From Proteiniclasticum sp. (GTDB taxonomy: Bacteria; Bacillota; Clostridia; Clostridiales; Clostridiaceae), in NCBI RefSeq assembly GCF_003514505.1, contig NZ_DOPX01000028.1:1-64000 (forward strand): a stretch of DNA of 64,000 nt. The letters are read 5' to 3'. The notes beneath the pieces are model-generated. The model saw only the letters and a program-made list of their open reading frames with translations. It searched no databases and had not been told where the DNA came from. The translations under genes and the position numbers were made by a program. Below are positions 62,752 to 64,000 of the stretch, one piece after another. Positions within the stretch are counted from its first letter, which is position 1. Each line of letters opens with the position of its first letter.

Positions 62752-64000
62752 TCAGTATCCGAAATACGCTCGGATTTTATCTGCGATTCCCTTGGCCATG
62801 GCCTTTTGGAACACAGGATCTGTTATTTTGGAAAGATCTTCCGCATTGCTCATATATCCAATTTCAGAAAGCACAGAACGCATTTCTGTCTGCCTCAGCA
62901 CTGCCAGTGTATGCCCGGAAATGCTGCTGTCGGTTCCATTTCTTCTGTCCTGGAATCCCATGGCAATGAAGGACTGCTTGATGGCAGAAGCCACATCCAC
63001 ACTTTCCTTCAGTGTAGACTCAGAGATGCTTGTTACCTTTGTTGATGGATAAATGAGGAAGGCACCCTTTGAGCTCGGATTGCTGTTGTAGTCATGATGG
63101 ATACTGAAGAACAGATCCGCATGGGCTGCGTTGGCAATTCTTGCCCTTTCATTCAGTTCGATGAAAGTGTCGTTATTTCTTGTCATGATGGTGTTGTATC
63201 CTGCTGCCTTCAGCTCTGCTTCCAGTGCTAAGGCAAACTGCAGCACATACACTTTTTCATAGACATAGCTTCCATTGAGAACACCCCTTGCTCCAGGGTC
63301 TTTTCCGCCATGTCCGGCATCAATGACGATGGTAGGAATCTTCTCCACCTTCAGCACCTTAGTGAACTCCAGTTTCTCTCCACCATTTCCGGTGACTTCC
63401 ACACGGAGTGTGTTCTCACCAGGGAACAGGTTATTTCTTCGGATGAGATATTCATAACCAGTGTTGGCATTCCCGTCATCGGTTCTAGGCTTGCCGTATA
63501 CCGCTGTGCCTTGAGCTCTTCCGTTCAGATAGACCCTGACATTTTTCACGCCTGTGGCAATCTTCGCGTATCCGGACACTTTGATATCCTCATTCTTATA
63601 ATTCACCACATCTTTGTTGTCCAAAACACCAACCGGGTCAAAGGTTGGTCTGTTGTAGGTGAAGGAGATGGACTGGGAGGTGCTGCTGCCATCGGAAAGC
63701 TTGGCTGTAGCTTTTACTGTATTGGTACCATTGACAAAAACATCTTTATTAACTGACAGAGTGAATCCTGCTGAAGAAGCATTTGGATACTCTCCATAAG
63801 ACGCCAGAAGATCATCCCGCTTCTGATTCAGTGTGGCATTTCCAATGGTGATGCCATTGACTGATATACTGATGCTCTGAAGAGTTCCTTTAGTCAATAG
63901 ATATCCGGAGATGGTCTGATCTGCATACTCTTTTGTTCCTGTGGGACCTTCGATCTTCAGGACGGTGTCTACAGCAGGAACTTCAGGAGCTGGTGGCTGT
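62752..64000 (-). CDS. N-acetylmuramoyl-L-alanine amidase, partial
   Basis: The frame is open to the window edge, so the N-terminus is missing; at least 415 aa are seen. Two or more beta-sandwich repeats of about 90-100 aa (ISISVNGITIGNATLNQKRDD; VKNVRVYLNGRAQGTA) precede the C-terminal amidase_3 domain. Zinc ligands and catalytic residues are visible: His in VIDAGHGGKDPGA, Glu in YVYEKVYVLQFAL, His in FFSIHHDYN and Glu in SEIGYMSNAEDL. It cuts the bond between MurNAc and the peptide stem outside the cell. The TTG at 63895-63897 is internal. Confidence 0.92.
   Translation of the reverse strand, partial: QPPAPEVPAVDTVLKIEGPTGTKEYADQTISGYLLTKGTLQSISISVNGITIGNATLNQKRDDLLASYGEYPNASSAGFTLSVNKDVFVNGTNTVKATAKLSDGSSTSQSISFTYNRPTFDPVGVLDNKDVVNYKNEDIKVSGYAKIATGVKNVRVYLNGRAQGTAVYGKPRTDDGNANTGYEYLIRRNNLFPGENTLRVEVTGNGGEKLEFTKVLKVEKIPTIVIDAGHGGKDPGARGVLNGSYVYEKVYVLQFALALEAELKAAGYNTIMTRNNDTFIELNERARIANAAHADLFFSIHHDYNSNPSSKGAFLIYPSTKVTSISESTLKESVDVASAIKQSFIAMGFQDRRNGTDSSISGHTLAVLRQTEMRSVLSEIGYMSNAEDLSKITDPVFQKAMAKGIADKIRAYFGY

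Overview
The window reads as the chromosome of a low-to-mid GC Gram-positive bacterium of class Clostridia. Support comes from Firmicutes-type gene neighbourhoods (whiA and yvcK close to murB and uvrC; ftsE-ftsX-ctpB-minJ-like-uvrB-uvrA, as in Bacillus), strong AGGAGG-type ribosome binding sites, GTG/TTG starts, and lipoprotein-anchored sugar-binding proteins. A Clostridiaceae relative is likely; the genus cannot be fixed from sequence alone. Nearly every gene lies on the minus strand. No rRNA, tRNA or CRISPR array was seen.

Region 1 (1-5.4 kb) is a mobile-element graveyard at the 3' end of a 23S rRNA uracil methyltransferase gene (rlmD/rumA). An IS66-type element has inserted into an IS21-type transposase gene. 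The IS21 element in turn sits flush against the 3' remnant of a serine recombinase gene. Further right are an unrecognised 501-aa membrane-anchored protein, a serine recombinase broken by one in-frame stop, and an orphan SUKH (SMI1/KNR4) immunity-type gene. A 30-bp sequence encoding the last residues of RlmD occurs twice (3359-3388 and 5377-5406). Each copy is followed by a related arm of about 250 bp carrying iterons spaced 30 bp apart. This fits tandem site-specific integration into rlmD.

Region 2 (5.4-17.7 kb) is core: rlmD, then the glycolytic pair pfkA-pyk with its own promoter, dnaE, a small Dabb protein, a DRTGG/CBS/hotdog regulator-like protein, whiA and yvcK. rapZ, usually beside yvcK, is not present.

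Region 3 (18.1-31.2 kb) is a carbohydrate locus lying between yvcK and murB. It encodes a lipoprotein plus two permeases (no ATPase), two very large clan GH-Q phosphorylase-like enzymes, a cytoplasmic GH30 glycosidase and a LacI repressor. Matching LacI-type palindromes sit at both promoters. It probably imports beta-linked gluco-oligosaccharides and cleaves them inside the cell, partly by phosphorolysis.

Region 4 (31.4-54.7 kb) is cell envelope and DNA repair: hisC-like, murB, uvrC, a PBP2-type transpeptidase, FtsW/RodA and an FHA protein; uvrA and uvrB behind a probable SOS box; a MinJ-like PDZ protein, CtpB, FtsX, FtsE; two YitT proteins; alr, nnr, acpS and a YihY-type membrane protein.

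Region 5 (54.8-64 kb) holds a DUF1659/DUF2922 pair, a plus-strand LacX-type epimerase, an alpha-glucoside unit (RpiR regulator, PTS EIICB, GH4 6-phospho-alpha-glucosidase) followed by gnd and gntK, and at the edge a partial N-acetylmuramoyl-L-alanine amidase.
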